A stretch of 64,000 bases of DNA from Eriocheir sinensis (GCF_024679095.1 NC_066522.1:5419314-5483313); one strand, 5' to 3'. Counted from the stretch's first letter, positions 23,925 to 36,539 are shown. Numbers and translations: made by a program. Notes: a model not told the origin generated them from the sequence alone.

Positions 23925-25195
23925 ACGGTGGTGGTGGTGGTGGTGGTGGTGGTGCTAATGGTGGTGGTGGTGGTGGTTGTGGTTGTGGTGGTGGTGGTGG
24001 TGTGTCTGCTGCTGCTGCTGCTTCTTCTATGGTGGTGGTGGTGGTGGTGGTGCTGCTGCTGCTTCTAATAGTGGTGGTGGTGGTGGTTGTGGTGGTGGTG
24101 GTGCTTCTGTAGTGGTGGTGGTGGGAGTGGGGCTGCTGGTGCTGCTAATAGTAGTAGTAGTGGTGCCGCTGGTGCTGGTTGATAGTGTTATGTGATTTAG
24201 CGGAGGAACCTGTGGTGGTGGTGGTGATGGTGACAGTTATTGCGGTGGTGTTGGCGGTGAGTGACAGTGTGTAGTGATTGCAAGGGGAGCTCTGGTGGTG
24301 GTGGTGATGGTGTTACTGTTGAATGTTGTAGTGGTGGTGGTGGTGGTGATAGTGGTGATAATGGTGTTGATTGTTGTAGGGGTGGTGGTGTGGTGGTGGT
24401 GGTGATGGTGGTTATGACGGTGGCCTGCCAATAGTAGTGGTGGTGATGGTGATTGTAATAGTGTTGATTGTTGTAGCGGTAGTGGTGATTCTGATGGTGA
24501 TGGTTATGACGGTGGCCTAGTAGTGGTGACGGTGATGATAATAGTGTTGATTGTTGTAGCGGTAGTGGTGGTTCTGATGGTGATGGTTATGACGGTGGCC
24601 TAGCAGTGGTGACGGTGATGGTAATAGTGTTGATTGTTGTAGCGGTAGTGGTGGTTCTGATGGTGGTGGTTATGACGGTTGCCTAGTAGTGGCGGGGGCC
24701 TGGTGGTGGTGGTGGTGGTGATGGTGGTGGTTATGGCGGGGGCCTGGTGGTGGTGGTGGTAGTTATGACTAGGGCCTGATGGTGGTTGTGGTGATGGTGG
24801 TTATGGCCGGGGCCTGGTGTTTTTGGTGGTGGTGGTGGTGGTCATGGCGGGGGCCTGGTGGTGGTGGTGGTGGTTATGGCGTGGTGGTGGTGTTGGTGGT
24901 GGTGATGGTTTTGGCTAGGGCCTGGTGTTGGTGGTGTTGGTGGTTATGGCGTGGTGGTGGTGGTGGTGGTTATGACTAGGGCCTGGTGGTCGTGGTGGTG
25001 GTGGTTATGGCGTGGTGCTGGTGGTGGTGGTGGTGGTTATGCCTAGGGCCTGGTGATGGTGGTGGTGGTGGTGGTTATGGCGTGGTGGTGGTGGTGGTGG
25101 TTATGCCTAGGGACTGGTGATGGTGGTGGTGGTGGTGGTTATGGCGTGGTGGTGGTGGTGGTGGTGGTGGTGGTTATGACTAGGGCCTGGTGGTG
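23925..25195 (+). repeat. GGT-rich minisatellite cluster, about 1.27 kb
   Basis: Runs of (GGT)n with embedded longer units. An 83-bp unit around GTGTTGATTGTTGTAGCGG repeats about three times (starting at 24461, 24544 and 24627). After 24700 there is a variable unit of about 50-70 bp built on GGTTATGGCG...TAGGGCCTGGTGG. Strong strand asymmetry (almost no C on this strand) makes G-quadruplex-type folding plausible. Confidence 0.9.
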
Positions 25196-25199
25196 GAGG

Positions 25200-25940
25200 A
25201 AAAAGAAGGAAGACAGGAGAGAACAAAGAGGGAAGGAATTAATATAACTGAATTTCACGTAATAAAAAAGATTTATTTATGTAATAATATTCTGGGGAAC
25301 TAAAAATTATGTGGAAAAAGAAATCTCCAACACGCGCGGCAAACAAGAAAATCAGACCAACATCACCACCACAGTCAGCACCATGACTACTCCCACACAG
25401 CCATTACCAGCCAGAACAAAAACACAACAAGTAACATTACCAGTCACCCCAACACGGGTTTTCTGTATATTTCTCAGGCCTCCGGCAGCCAGATCCACAA
25501 TAAACACACTTCATGAGTTCGTCATCTGCGGATTTATTACTATCACGGACGTGCCGTTAGCGAGTTCCAAGGCAGTGACCCACCAACACGTCCCCGCAAA
25601 TCTTGGAGTAACTAACAAGAACACTCGCACATTTACAAGGCAATTCTTACAAAACGGTCAAGTCAGTGCCCCACCAACCCGTCGCCGCAAATCTTTCGAC
25701 TAGAGAGCACACACGAGAGAGAGAGAGAGAGAGAGAGAGAAGAAAGTAGCGACGGAGTGAAATGTTTCAGTACAAAAAAAAAGGTTGATGTCGTTAGACC
25801 TCACCACCCACAGGCTTAGTTCATTTATAGGCCTAACGGGGGCTTTGGAAAAGGGCTTCAGTGAAGTGAAAAGCGTAGAGATGAATTGTAGGGAGAGGAG
25901 GGGGCGGCATGTGGGTTGAGGTATAGTAGTTAAGGAAGCA
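25200..25940. other. Unassigned DNA, one 130-codon open frame
   Basis: An open frame at 25311-25703 (+) codes a Thr/Asn-rich peptide starting MEKEISNTRGKQENQTN. It has no family I recognise, no clear Kozak context and no partner exon. I treat it as unsupported. A GA run lies at 25716-25741. Confidence 0.4.
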
Positions 25941-25944
25941 GTAG

Positions 25945-26262
25945 CATTAATAGTAGTAGTAGTAATAGTAGTAATAGTATTAGTAGTATTAGTAGTAGTA
26001 ATAGTAGTCTTGCTGACGGTGGTTGATAGCCGTATCAACCACAGGCTCTGTTAGCTTAAGAACAAAATGTTTAATAATATTTGTAATACTAAATAAAGAT
26101 GGTTATTGGCCACGGTCATTGGTGGGCTGGGGCCAATGAATTGCTGTGTGAAAGGATACGAGAAAAGATACCTCTCACAACGCAACTCTAATGGATGGAG
26201 GCCGGTTAAAAAAAAAAAGTAGTAGTAGTAGTAGTAGTAGCAGTAGTAGTAGTGGTAGTAGT

Positions 26263-26295
<33 letters not shown>

Positions 26296-26315
26296 GAGCA
26301 GCAGCAGTAGTAAGT
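25945..26315. repeat. (TAG)n-type triplet runs
   Basis: Imperfect AGT/TAG repeats at 25945-26010 and 26216-26310, separated by non-repetitive sequence. Confidence 0.85.
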
Positions 26316-26319
26316 AATA

Positions 26320-27272
<953 letters not shown>

Positions 27273-27447
27273 TCATTACATGGTAACTTAGGTTAGCCCG
27301 TCACTCGTTGCCATGGCTATAGTAAAGGCTTCAGTTTACATATTATTGTCAGAAGCAGGAGTGATTATCTCACCGACCGCTCCTTATTTTGCCATATAAA
27401 ACGGTTGTGTTTGTTCTGAACTTAGTACTCTACTGTGCTGCTGTGCG

Positions 27448-28420
27448 ATGCCTGGGAAATATACTAGTCATGATGACATAGTTCTAGTGATAGAGCTGCA
27501 TAAAATGGTGAAACAAACCGAAAAATAAGCGCCGTAGAACTGGTGTCAATGAAAAGACAGTGAGCGTGCTGCTGAAGAAATGGCGTGACGGAGAACACAA
27601 GGATGATGCTCAATATAAACATGGAGGTGGACCAGCCAAAAAGGTTTCAGAAAGAACTGTCCATATTATCAAAAGACAGTTGTATGAAAATCCCAAGCTT
27701 ACAGCAAAACAGCTAAAAGAACGGAACTCAACTGCTGGAAAATGTGTCAGTTCGTACCGTACAGAGAGTGATAGGCGTAAGGATGTACTAGCGTAAAGTG
27801 AAGGCACGCACAAAGCCTCTTGTAACTGATAAACAACGAAAGAGGAGGCTGGATTATCCAACAGTTATAAAGATTGGGACTTAGTGGAGTGGAGGAAAGT
27901 CCTCTGGACTGACGAGTCTACCTTCTCCATTAGTGATAGTAGAGGGACGAAAATGGCTTCCCCCATCACGTCGGCTTGTGACCCGCACTTTACTCACTTG
28001 TGTAAAGCACCCTCCGTACCTCGTGGTTTGGGGTGCATTTGCTTACGGTGCCTTGGCTGACCTTCTTATCCTCCCAAAAGGTCAGATAGTGGACAGTAAG
28101 GTCTACCTGAACATCTAGCGGACTGTTTTGCAGCTACTGGCACCGAGACCCTTCAACAAGATGGTGCACCATGTCATACTGCAAAAATCGTGAAAGACTG
28201 GCTCCGTTTGTGTGAAGTGGACTTTATTACAGACTGGCCGGCGGAAAGTCCAGATATATCTCCAATTGAGAACCTTTGGGCAATAGTAAAAGCAAGACTT
28301 CGAGACGAGGACACGTCCACCATCCCAAAACTTGAGGTAGCTATTCGGAAGATGTGGTCAGATGTTCCACCTTCTGCTGCTGAAAACTTGGCTGACTCGG
28401 TCCCTGACAGGCTTAATTAA
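27448..28420 (+). pseudogene. Tc1/mariner-type transposase, broken
   Basis: A DDE transposase would cut and paste its element at TA sites. The start MPGKYTSHDDIVLVIE and the helix-turn-helix part (VSVLLKKWRDG, then KLTAKQLKERN) are recognisable. The catalytic core shows VLWTDESTF (first Asp), QQDGAPCHTAKI (second Asp) and SPDISPIENLW (Glu). By hand count 35 residues separate the second Asp and the Glu, i.e. DD35E spacing versus 34 in classical Tc1. A stop follows after about 26 codons (27526), and several frame changes occur between 27720 and 28130. I found no clear terminal inverted repeats. It is therefore a dead copy. Confidence 0.85.
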
Positions 28421-28737
28421 GATGGTATTAAAGATGAAAGGATATCCTACTAACAAATAAATTAGTCACTGGTGAGTACAGACCTTCATTTAGCTGTTAT
28501 TATATATTTGAGTAGACTACTTGATCTGTGCACATCATGTGTTTACATGCAGTTCTAAAGTCGTTTGGCGCTGACTATAACAAAACAACTCGAGGTAACG
28601 AAAGCTTATATCAAAAGCAGGAAGAAAAGTGCGGGGAGAAGGAATGTTCCAGGGAAAGGTTGTCTTAGTGTAGGCCTTATAGAGGACGCCGGAGCTACTA
28701 CTTCAGATAATGTATTGAGGCTTGTCACTTCATGTTT

Positions 28738-28785
28738 TAAGAACATAAGAACATAAGAACGTAAAGAGTCGCGAAAAAGGAAGCT
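28738..28785 (+). repeat. Dispersed ACATAAGAAC repeat, fragment
   Basis: AACATAAGAACATAAGAACG recurs at 44358-44455, and a diverged relative (CACAAGAACATGAGATTACA) lies at 60465-60525. It looks like the end of one dispersed family. The class is not determined. Confidence 0.55.
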
Positions 28786-28793
28786 TGTCACTG

Positions 28794-28796
<3 letters not shown>

Positions 28797-28870
<74 letters not shown>
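28797..28870. repeat. (CT)n microsatellite
   Basis: About 37 CT units. Confidence 0.97.
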
Positions 28871-28876
<6 letters not shown>

Positions 28877-28889
28877 ATTTAAACATGTT

Positions 28890-29910
28890 CAGTACATTAG
28901 TACATGGCAGTATTATTTTTCTGTGCTAAAGTTCCCCCGACCGTTGGGGAGCTATTTAAAAGCTTCTGCCGATTATATTATACAATTATATACATGTTTA
29001 CGGTGGGTGTTTCCACCTGTGGGACGCAACCTTCATCTGCTGAGTGGACAGTTGTGTCACATCCACATCAGCAGTGAGGTTGTTCCACCACACCACCGCT
29101 GCGATGGAGAAGGCACGTTGGTGGGTGCTGGAGCGGGCCATTGGCACTTCCAGGAGGGAGGCGTTGCTCAGCACCGTTCTCGTGCTGCGCTCAGACCTCC
29201 TCCAGGTAGCCCTCACGTCCGTCAGGTGGGGCACTAGGCCCACTTGTGCCTTATGTAGCACCGTCAGGGCAGCGACGCGGCGACGGTGCTCCAGGCTGTT
29301 CAGCTGGTTCGTGGCTGGTCTTGCCCGTCCCTCGTGTGGGTGTTGTTGTTGTTGTTGTTGTTGTCGATGTTGTTGTCGCTGTGTCTCCCACTGGCTCGGT
29401 CGGTGGTGCTGGATGCCGTTGATGAGGCGTTCACCCCTCCTCTGCACCTTGTCTAGCAGGTTGAGGTGGCAGCGGGCGCTGGCCATCCAGGTGAGCGGTG
29501 CATACTCCATCACTGGACGGACTTGTGCCTTATAGAGGGTGTTCAGGCCCTCAGCATCGAGGAGGTTCTTCATGCGGCGCAGGAGGTTCACTTTCTGGGA
29601 GGCTTTGTGCGCCACCCTTTCAAGGTGACGGTCGAACCGCAGCTGGGAGTCCACCTCCACGCCCAGGATGTCGACGCTGGCCTGCAGAGGAATGGTGTCG
29701 TTCCCGAATCTCAGTCTGCCGTGGAGTTGCCTCGCGTCCTCCCGAGAGCGTGATATTAACATGGCCTGGGTTTTGTCAGGGGCAAACCTGACTTGCCACC
29801 TCTTTCCCCAGGCCATTATGTCTGCCAACTGTCTGTTGACGGACTCTATCACGTCCTGGGCGTCCTCTCTCTTGTATGTTCTGGAGAGGGTGCAGTCGTC
29901 GGCGTAGGAT
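28890..29910 (-). mobile_element. LINE-C reverse-transcriptase C-terminal fragment
   Basis: The minus-strand frame 29907 to 28998 begins at the catalytic SYADDCTLSRT and continues through the jockey/I-type thumb (MAWGKRWQVRFAPDKTQAM, LGVEVDSQLRFDRHL, LYKAQVRPVMEYAPLTW, LLDKVQRRGERLI) to WKHPP and a stop. Everything N-terminal of YADD is missing: the element is cut off by an (AAT)n run at 29905-29945. A TTG triplet run (29341-29365) adds a glutamine tract inside the thumb. The 3' untranslated part probably reaches 28890. Its sequence differs clearly from LINE-A and LINE-B. Confidence 0.88.
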
Positions 29911-30110
29911 AATAATAATAATAATAATGATAATAATAATATTAGGGTAATAGTACTTATAAAAATAATACCCATATCACTACCTTTATTACTACAGTGT
30001 TTCTATTATTGTATTTTTTTTTTAATTATTCATCCTCAGTGTTGTTCATAGCTTTCACGCCTCATTATCGCCATCACTAGAATGGTTCATATAGTTAGGA
30101 ACGTTAGCTT

Positions 30111-30112
<2 letters not shown>

Positions 30113-30170
<58 letters not shown>
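30113..30170. repeat. (GT)n microsatellite
   Basis: About 29 GT units. Confidence 0.97.
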
Positions 30171-30171
<1 letters not shown>

Positions 30172-30275
30172 GGTACATGAATATATTACTAAAGATACGA
30201 TTTTTAAATTAGCATATTCACCTGCTTCCCCCTTTTTATTCCTCCTCCTCCTCCTCCTCCTCCTTCTCCTCAACA

Positions 30276-31881
30276 GGAACTTCGCGTCTGTGTTCACGGT
30301 CGAGAATACCCAGTCCGTACCCGAGAGCCCTTCCCCACCGATGGGAATCACTCCCCTAGAAATTGGCACAATCGACGAACGGGATGTGAAAAAGTACCTA
30401 GACAAACTCGAGACAAACAAGTCCACCGGACCCGACGACTTGTCACCCAGGCTGCTCAAGGAACTCAAGCAGCAAATCCACAAGCCACTCACCGCCATCT
30501 ACAATCTGTCACTACAACAAGACAAAGTCCCAAAAGACTGGAAACAAGCGAACGTAACACCGATCTACAAAAAGGGAGACAAAAGTGTGGCCCTAAACTA
30601 CAGACCAATCAGCTTGACCTCAGTGGCGGGAAAAATCCTCGTGAAGATCATCAGAGACAAACTCGTTAGGTTCCTTGAAGACAACAACATCGTTTCCGAT
30701 GCTCAACACGGTTTCAGGAACAAGCGCTCATGCTTAACCAATTTATTGGACTTCTTCCAAGGTATTTATGAAAACTGGGATAATCATATCCCCCAGTGAT
30801 GTTATATATCTAGACTTTCAGAAAGCCTTTGACAAAGTGCCACATGAAGGAATCCTCAAGAAACTTAAGTCGGCGGGATTAGGCGACAATCTGACAGCGT
30901 GGATCAAAGACTGGCTCACTGAAAGAAAACAACGAGTTGTACTCAACGGACAGGCCTCCGAGTGGCTCCCGGTCACAAGTGGAGTGCCACAGGGGGTCAG
31001 TGCTGGGACCCATACTTTTCATCATATATATCAACGACCTAGAACTAGGATTAAAATCCAATCTTTCAAAATTTCCCAACGACACAAAGGTGGGTGGGAA
31101 GGCCCTCACGACGGCAGACTGCGAAATTATCAAGAGAGACCTGGACCAGATAACTCGGTGGTCAGAAAAATGGCAGATGTCCTTCAACACTACCAAATGT
31201 AAAGTAATGCATATCGGATCCAGAAACAGCAACCACACATACCACATGGGTGGCGAACCACTACATGTTGTGCAAGAGGAAAGAGACCTCGGGGTCACCA
31301 TCAGCAGTGACTTGAAACAAACAAAACACTGCAAGTCCGCCTGTAAAAAAGCCAATACAATGCTTGGGCTCATATCGAGGAACTTCGAATACAAGACGCC
31401 GGGAGTTATGTTATCCTTGTATAATTCGCTGGTAAGGCCCCACCTGGAATACACCGTGCAATTCTGGTCTCCTAATTACAGGAAAGACATTGAATTACTT
31501 GAGAGAGTACAGCGCCGCGCCACGAAGATGATACCATCACTGAGGGCGAAACCCTATGAAGAACGACTCGAGCGACTCAACCTCTTCACGTTGGAAAAGA
31601 GACGACTGCGGGGAGACATGATACAAGTCTTTAAGTACCTGAACAAGCTCAGCAACGTTGATCACTCCAAACTCTTCACGCTACAAACTAACCTGAGAAC
31701 AAGAAACAACGGAAAAACAATTCAAGCAAAGCGATGCAATACCGACATCGGCAGGAGTTATTTCTCGAATAGAGTTGTTCGCCACTGGAACAGCCTTCCT
31801 GCAGAAGTGGTTAGCGCAGAGACCATCAACTCCTTCAAGAAACGCATTGATCGCCACTTTGCTGCAACGGGAGTGAACTGA
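30276..31881 (+). pseudogene. Broken LINE-B reverse transcriptase
   Basis: RT landmarks in order are NKSTGPDDLSPRLLK, WKQANVTPIYKKGDK, NYRPISLTSVAGK, QHGFRNKRSC, LDFQKAFDKVPH, TSGVPQG / SVLGPILFIIYIND, the catalytic box, and the thumb (LGVTISSDLKQTKHC, LYNSLVRPHLEYTVQFW, LERVQRRATKMIPSLR), ending AATGVN. Two 1-base insertions are seen in homopolymers, in a C-run near 30790 and a G-run near 30993. The catalytic box reads KFPNDTK where FADD or YADD is expected, so two of its four positions have changed. It cannot be an active polymerase. Confidence 0.9.
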
Positions 31882-32035
31882 ACGTTCCCAAGAGTAGGTA
31901 CACAAGTACTTTAATCCTTCCCTGCAAGCCACTCCTATGGCAAACGGATTGATTAAATCACTGAACGCAGGCAGCCTAGGCTTTCTGCTGCCTGCTAATC
32001 CATGTTTCCTCCTCCTCCTCCTCCTCCTCCGCCTT
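30276..32035 (+). mobile_element. LINE-B (CR1/jockey-type), 5'-truncated
   Basis: Starts just after a TCC run (30240-30270) with RNFASVFTVEN. It covers the full reverse transcriptase and a 3' untranslated region ending at CCATGTTTCC(TCC)n near 32035, the same tail as the copy at 18925-19808. The endonuclease is absent. The clade is not resolved by eye. Confidence 0.88.
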
Positions 32036-32152
32036 GTCTGGAGCGGCTGAATGTTTGTTTCTTTTACATAATGTAACTCGATTCGCTTTCATCGGCGTGT
32101 GAGCGCCACGTGGGAACACTATCTAGGGAGGAGAGGCCTGAATTGATGGGGC

Positions 32153-32183
<31 letters not shown>

Positions 32184-32445
32184 TGTGTGTAATTCACCCG
32201 TTGCCTGATCACGAACTGGACTCATCATCGCCAACAAGTACACGATTAGAGCAAGGCTCATTAGTCGATCTCTGGGTACTACTGGACTTCCACACACCAG
32301 ACACACCATCCTCCTTGCTAAAGGGTGGACAGTAACCGCCCCTTTGTTAGTGGAAAAATCCAGGGCTTGAACGGAGCTCCAACCTCAAACCTGCCAGACT
32401 GTGAAGCCTGGCAGCGCAGAGCTTTACCATTTAGCTACCAGAGCG

Positions 32446-32447
<2 letters not shown>
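32153..32447 (-). mobile_element. SINE-AC copy 1 of a minus-strand cluster
   Basis: On the minus strand the head has TGGTAGCTAAATGGTAAAGC (box A) and GTTCAAGCCCTGG (box B-like). The body has GTACCCAGAGATCGACTAATG and the tail (AC)n at 32153-32190. Same family as 12877-13122. Confidence 0.75.
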
Positions 32448-32532
<85 letters not shown>

Positions 32533-32712
32533 TCACTACGGCCTGATCATGAGTTGGGCTCGTCATTATAGTCGATCTCTGGGTACTGCTTGGACCTTCA
32601 CACACCACACCCCCATCCCACCTGCTCAAGGGGGGACTAACTACTCCTTGTCATCGGCAAATCCCGATCTGAACGGGGTTCGAACCTTTGCCTAAAGCCT
32701 ATAGCTACGGTA
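32448..32712 (-). mobile_element. SINE-AC copy 2 of a minus-strand cluster
   Basis: On the minus strand it has a perfect box B, GGTTCGAACCCC, the GTACCCAGAGATCGAC body and an AC tail at 32497-32528. That tail is followed by CT and a second AC run up to the head of copy 1, giving tail-to-head stacking. Confidence 0.75.
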
Positions 32713-32717
32713 GGCTT

Positions 32718-33007
32718 TCCTCAGTGGCCTGATGATCGGCCCAAGCCCGTCATGGCGCAGGCATTTTTTATAGTGGCGCCATCTTTTCTTGGGTCATCCT
32801 GCCCCCCGGAACTCATTCTTGATTCACTTGGACGGTTCTTCTTGACTCCGGGTTGATTGGTGGTCTTCAGGACAGCATCCGGGTAGTCTTAGGCCACTCG
32901 GCAGTGACTGAAAAATCCCAGCTGGTAGCGGTTGGATTCGAACCCACGTCGTCCAGCACGCGGTGAATGCGGGGCCCGCACGCTAACCACTCAGCCATAG
33001 CATTGCC
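32718..33007 (-). mobile_element. SINE-S, minus strand, near full length
   Basis: On the minus strand it begins GGCAATGCTATGGCTGAGTGG (split here as ATGGCTGAGTGGTTAGCG) with box A and a consensus box B, GGTTCGAATCC. It continues with TTTTTCAGTCACTGCCGAG and AAGATGGCGCC and ends ATGACGGGCTTGGGC. It is the best copy of the family also seen at 20631 and inside LINE-A at 51131. Confidence 0.85.
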
Positions 33008-33009
33008 AT

Positions 33010-33475
33010 CCTCGAGTCATTATCTATAAGATTCATTCTTCAACACAAGACAACTAATTATTTTTTTTTTGTCGTAGATATCATGTGATGAATGAAGATA
33101 TTTTTTTACGTTAAAAACAAGTTTATGTTTCTTTCTATATTCAAGTTAACAATGTACTTATGGCCATGTTTTTTGTCGCATCACAATCTTTGACAGTTTA
33201 GGCAATGTAGATGTTTAGTGGTGAAATTGCGTAAAATTAATATTTCATGGTGATTTTGAGGTGTTAACATATTTTATTATGCACCACATAGCACTGCGAG
33301 GCAGTGTGAGAGCAGAACAAGCTTCCTGGGCCAAGCAGACTAAACTTTTCCAGTGCGATGATTGGCTGCCACTTGGCCAGTCAGAATTAAAGAGCATGAG
33401 GGGGTGTGGTCGCCTGTAGTATCCTTATGAAACAGACTATAGTGACAGGCGCCCACTCTGAATTAAATCCATCGA
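33010..33475. other. AT-rich unassigned DNA
   Basis: No gene or repeat recognised. Confidence 0.5.
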
Positions 33476-33477
33476 TC

Positions 33478-33872
33478 ACCACTCTTTGCTGTCTTGCTCA
33501 ACCAATTCGCGATCCATTGGTGTACTTGACCGTCAATACCTAGTTGCTTTAATTTATAAAATAATTTATGGTGTGGAACTTTATCAAACGCTTTCTGGAA
33601 ATCAAGATTGACTTCGTCCAGTGATTTGGTTACGTCATAAATTGAGAAGAGGTCGTTATAAACGGTCAGTAGTTTTGATCGGCAGGATCTTTTGTTACGG
33701 AAGCCATGTTGTGAATCTTTAATTAATGAGTAGCTTTCAAGGTAACATAATTTTGTCTCTAATTATGCTCTCGAATAGCTTACCTACAACTGAAGTTAAA
33801 CTAATGGGCCTGTAATTACCTGATGTTTTTTTATCTCATTTCCAAAAAATCGGTGTTACGTTAGCCTTTTTT
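33478..33872 (-). mobile_element. LINE-D reverse-transcriptase fragment
   Basis: The minus strand reads ANVTPIF, NYRPISLTSVVGKLFESI, QHGFRNKRSCRSKL and LDFQKAFDKVPHHKL. These are RT domains 1-4 of a CR1/jockey-type LINE related to, but distinct from, LINE-B. Stops (for example near 33750 and 33838) and truncation on both sides show it is a remnant. Confidence 0.8.
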
Positions 33873-34021
33873 CCAATCCGAAAACGAAAAGAACCCAACC
33901 CATGCGGCGGAATGCAATTTCCCCCGTGAAATAAAGGGTGGCATGGACAGGCCACGTAGAGCTGACCCCCACGTGGTCAGTGGAAATTCCCCAGACAAGG
34001 CGCGGGAGGTCCGAGTCGTAA

Positions 34022-34023
<2 letters not shown>

Positions 34024-34068
<45 letters not shown>
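34024..34068. repeat. (TG)n microsatellite
   Basis: About 22 TG units. Confidence 0.95.
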
Positions 34069-34069
<1 letters not shown>

Positions 34070-34079
34070 CCAATGAAGT

Positions 34080-35255
34080 TTTCTACGGAAGCGTGTTGAA
34101 TGTTTCACAAACACGATTCTCGTTGTCAGTGTATTGCTTGCTGTGCTAGATTTTATCAACATGTTTTTTATTCGTTTTAGTATATCAGATTTGCGAGTGT
34201 ATAAACTCTTTCCGTATTTTAAAGTTTGTGTGTGTATTTTTTTGCACACTTTATTATTTGGACGTGAGAGTGGCTTGTGTACACTTCCTGCTTTTTTTTG
34301 TGTGTGTGTATTGTGTAGACTGTCATCTGTTTCTACTAACTCATTTTTATTTATGTGGGATAAACAATCTCAGTCGATTCTCTTTGCTGCACTGAGTACT
34401 TTTTTCTTGTTTTCCCACAGCAGGATTAACAAAATACCATAACAAAATTACATAACAGCAGCAACAACAAGAACAACATAGCGCCATCATGGCTGCGGTG
34501 CCGTGACTTTAAGCGGAAACGATCTCCTGAATTTACCTGCTTTCCTTTTATGCAAATTAGTCGCATCTATTCATCCTTCGTGAGTGTAATGCATTTCCGT
34601 ATGAGGCTGGGGATGGGGTGCTGCAGGACGAACCCTGACATTTATAGTCCTTGTCCTCATTTATATTATTTTGTTTAGCATCTTTCTCCTTGCGTTGTAC
34701 AGCGACCCTGACAATAACACAATCAGCGAAGTTGAGCAAGCTGTGTTTTCGTGCCTATTTAATGAGAACCGGGCGATATTAAGGGGGACGTTCATGTTTC
34801 CGGGCCGATGTGAGGAAGGAGAACGGTAAGACTACGGTTAAGGGCGATGGTCATGGAAGGACGCGGAGGCGCTAAGGTGGTGAGACACGGCGAGGAGAAG
34901 GTCAAGGCAACTTAAGGTTAAGTTAGGCGATAGTTGAAGGAAAACGGAAACATAATACGATACTTTTTTTCAGGCAAAGGGACAAGAGACCAATAGCAGC
35001 CCGAAATTTAAGTCAAGGAGAGATACGTGAAATAATAGGAGGACGAAGACGAGGGCAAAGATTTATTTCAGGACGAGAACGAAAACGATAACTGGAAGGA
35101 AAACGAGTAAGAGCGGCAAGTAAGAGACACGTTAGGGACACAAAACATTCAGGTATAATCTTTCCCTCCTCCACCTTCTACTAACGGTGTCTTAATAGTG
35201 GATATTGGCAATGTAAATTTTGTCTTAACAACTCATTATAGTGCCTTACGAGAGG

Positions 35256-35305
<50 letters not shown>

Positions 35306-35560
35306 GGGGGACTTGTGAGAACGCCCCCTTTCGTATCCTGAGGCGCCGACTGCAATTACGAAGAGGCAGGTGAGGGAGGGAGAGAGGAAGGGATGGAAAG
35401 TGGAGGAAACCCGAGAGGGAGGTAATGAAGACAGGCTGGTGAGGAAGGGAGTGATGGAGGTAGGCTGGCGAGAGAGGGGAGGAGGGATGGTAAGAAGGCT
35501 TGGAGGGTGGGAGCAGGCTCAGCAGGGGTTGCGAGTAGTCATGTCATGCAGGTGTGTGTA
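34080..35560. other. Unassigned DNA
   Basis: AT-rich then purine-rich. There is a GA run at 35260-35303. No supported gene. Confidence 0.5.

Positions 35561-35564
<4 letters not shown>

Positions 35565-35628
<64 letters not shown>
35565..35628. repeat. (TG)n microsatellite
   Basis: About 32 TG units. Confidence 0.97.
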
Positions 35629-35629
<1 letters not shown>

Positions 35630-35639
35630 CCCCATGTGT

Positions 35640-36535
35640 CCTGTCTTGGGGTGTGAGGCTCAGGGACCAGAAGGAAGGGAGAAGGAAAAGCACGTGCATG
35701 ACGAAAGAAATTGAAAACAGTGAGGAAGGAACGAGAGAATTTAAAAATGTAGAAAGAAAGTAAAAGAGTTAGACACAGAGACATAAGGACGCACTTAAAA
35801 AAGGAGGGAAAACTAATAAGAAATATAGACAAGGAGGGAGGACGAAAGAAAAGAAATAGAAACAGGAGATAAGTGAGCGAAAGAATACATTAGACCTTGA
35901 AAATAATGAAGGAGGGTTATATAAAAAGGACAGGAAAAAACATGGAGGAAGATAAAGGCGAGGGAACAGTGTGAAAAATAAAGGGAAGGAAGGTGAGGAA
36001 AAATTTATGCAAAAAGTATTGAAGAAGGATGCTGGACAGAGTAAAAAAGAGCCAAAGAATGAAGGACAGGAAAAACTTGGGTCCTTTTGAGACATGGGAA
36101 GAGTGATGCAAGAAGAACAGAGCGATAGAAAGGAGGAAGTAAGCAGACGCCAAGGAGAGAGGGAGAGAAGAAGAATGAGGTGAAACGGAGAAAGGCAAAC
36201 AGAGAGGGAAATACACTAGGAAATAACAGGTAGGAAAGTGAGAGTATGGAACACAAAAGAAAGGGAAGATGAAGAGTGGGAAAGTGAAGGAAAGAGAAAG
36301 GTAAATAACGAATAAAACTAAGGTGAGCGGGAGGGAGAGGAAGTTAAGGGTTCAAGTTCCAAGTGGAGTAGGAAAAGAGGACGTGAAGAGGTGGAGGGAC
36401 GAGAGCGTGCCTATGAGTGGCTTCTGAGAGGGAGGTGGGAATGGGGTGTGGGGAGGGGGGAAGAGGGAAGAACGGTGGAGAAAAATGAGAAAAAAATGTA
36501 CTAAGGGGCGAAGGGAGATACACAATGATGATCAA
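35640..36535. other. Purine-rich unassigned DNA
   Basis: Strong A/G bias on the plus strand. Ser/Phe-rich minus frames are compositional. Confidence 0.5.

Positions 36536-36539
<4 letters not shown>

Noticed and set aside
25311..25703. 130-codon Thr/Asn-rich protein
   Set aside because: No recognisable motif, weak start context, and its C-terminal part overlaps an internal duplicated CACCAAC-CGTC-CCGCAAATCTT block, suggesting repeat sequence.
29880..30275. Splice acceptor before LINE-B (pyrimidine tract plus CAACAG at 30270)
   Set aside because: The pyrimidine tract is a TCC microsatellite and the downstream sequence is a dead LINE. There is no evidence for an exon.
32940..33007. tRNA-Ser/Leu gene on the minus strand
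   Set aside because: The promoter boxes are good, but the segment continues into a 290-bp body shared with 20631-20935. It is a SINE head.
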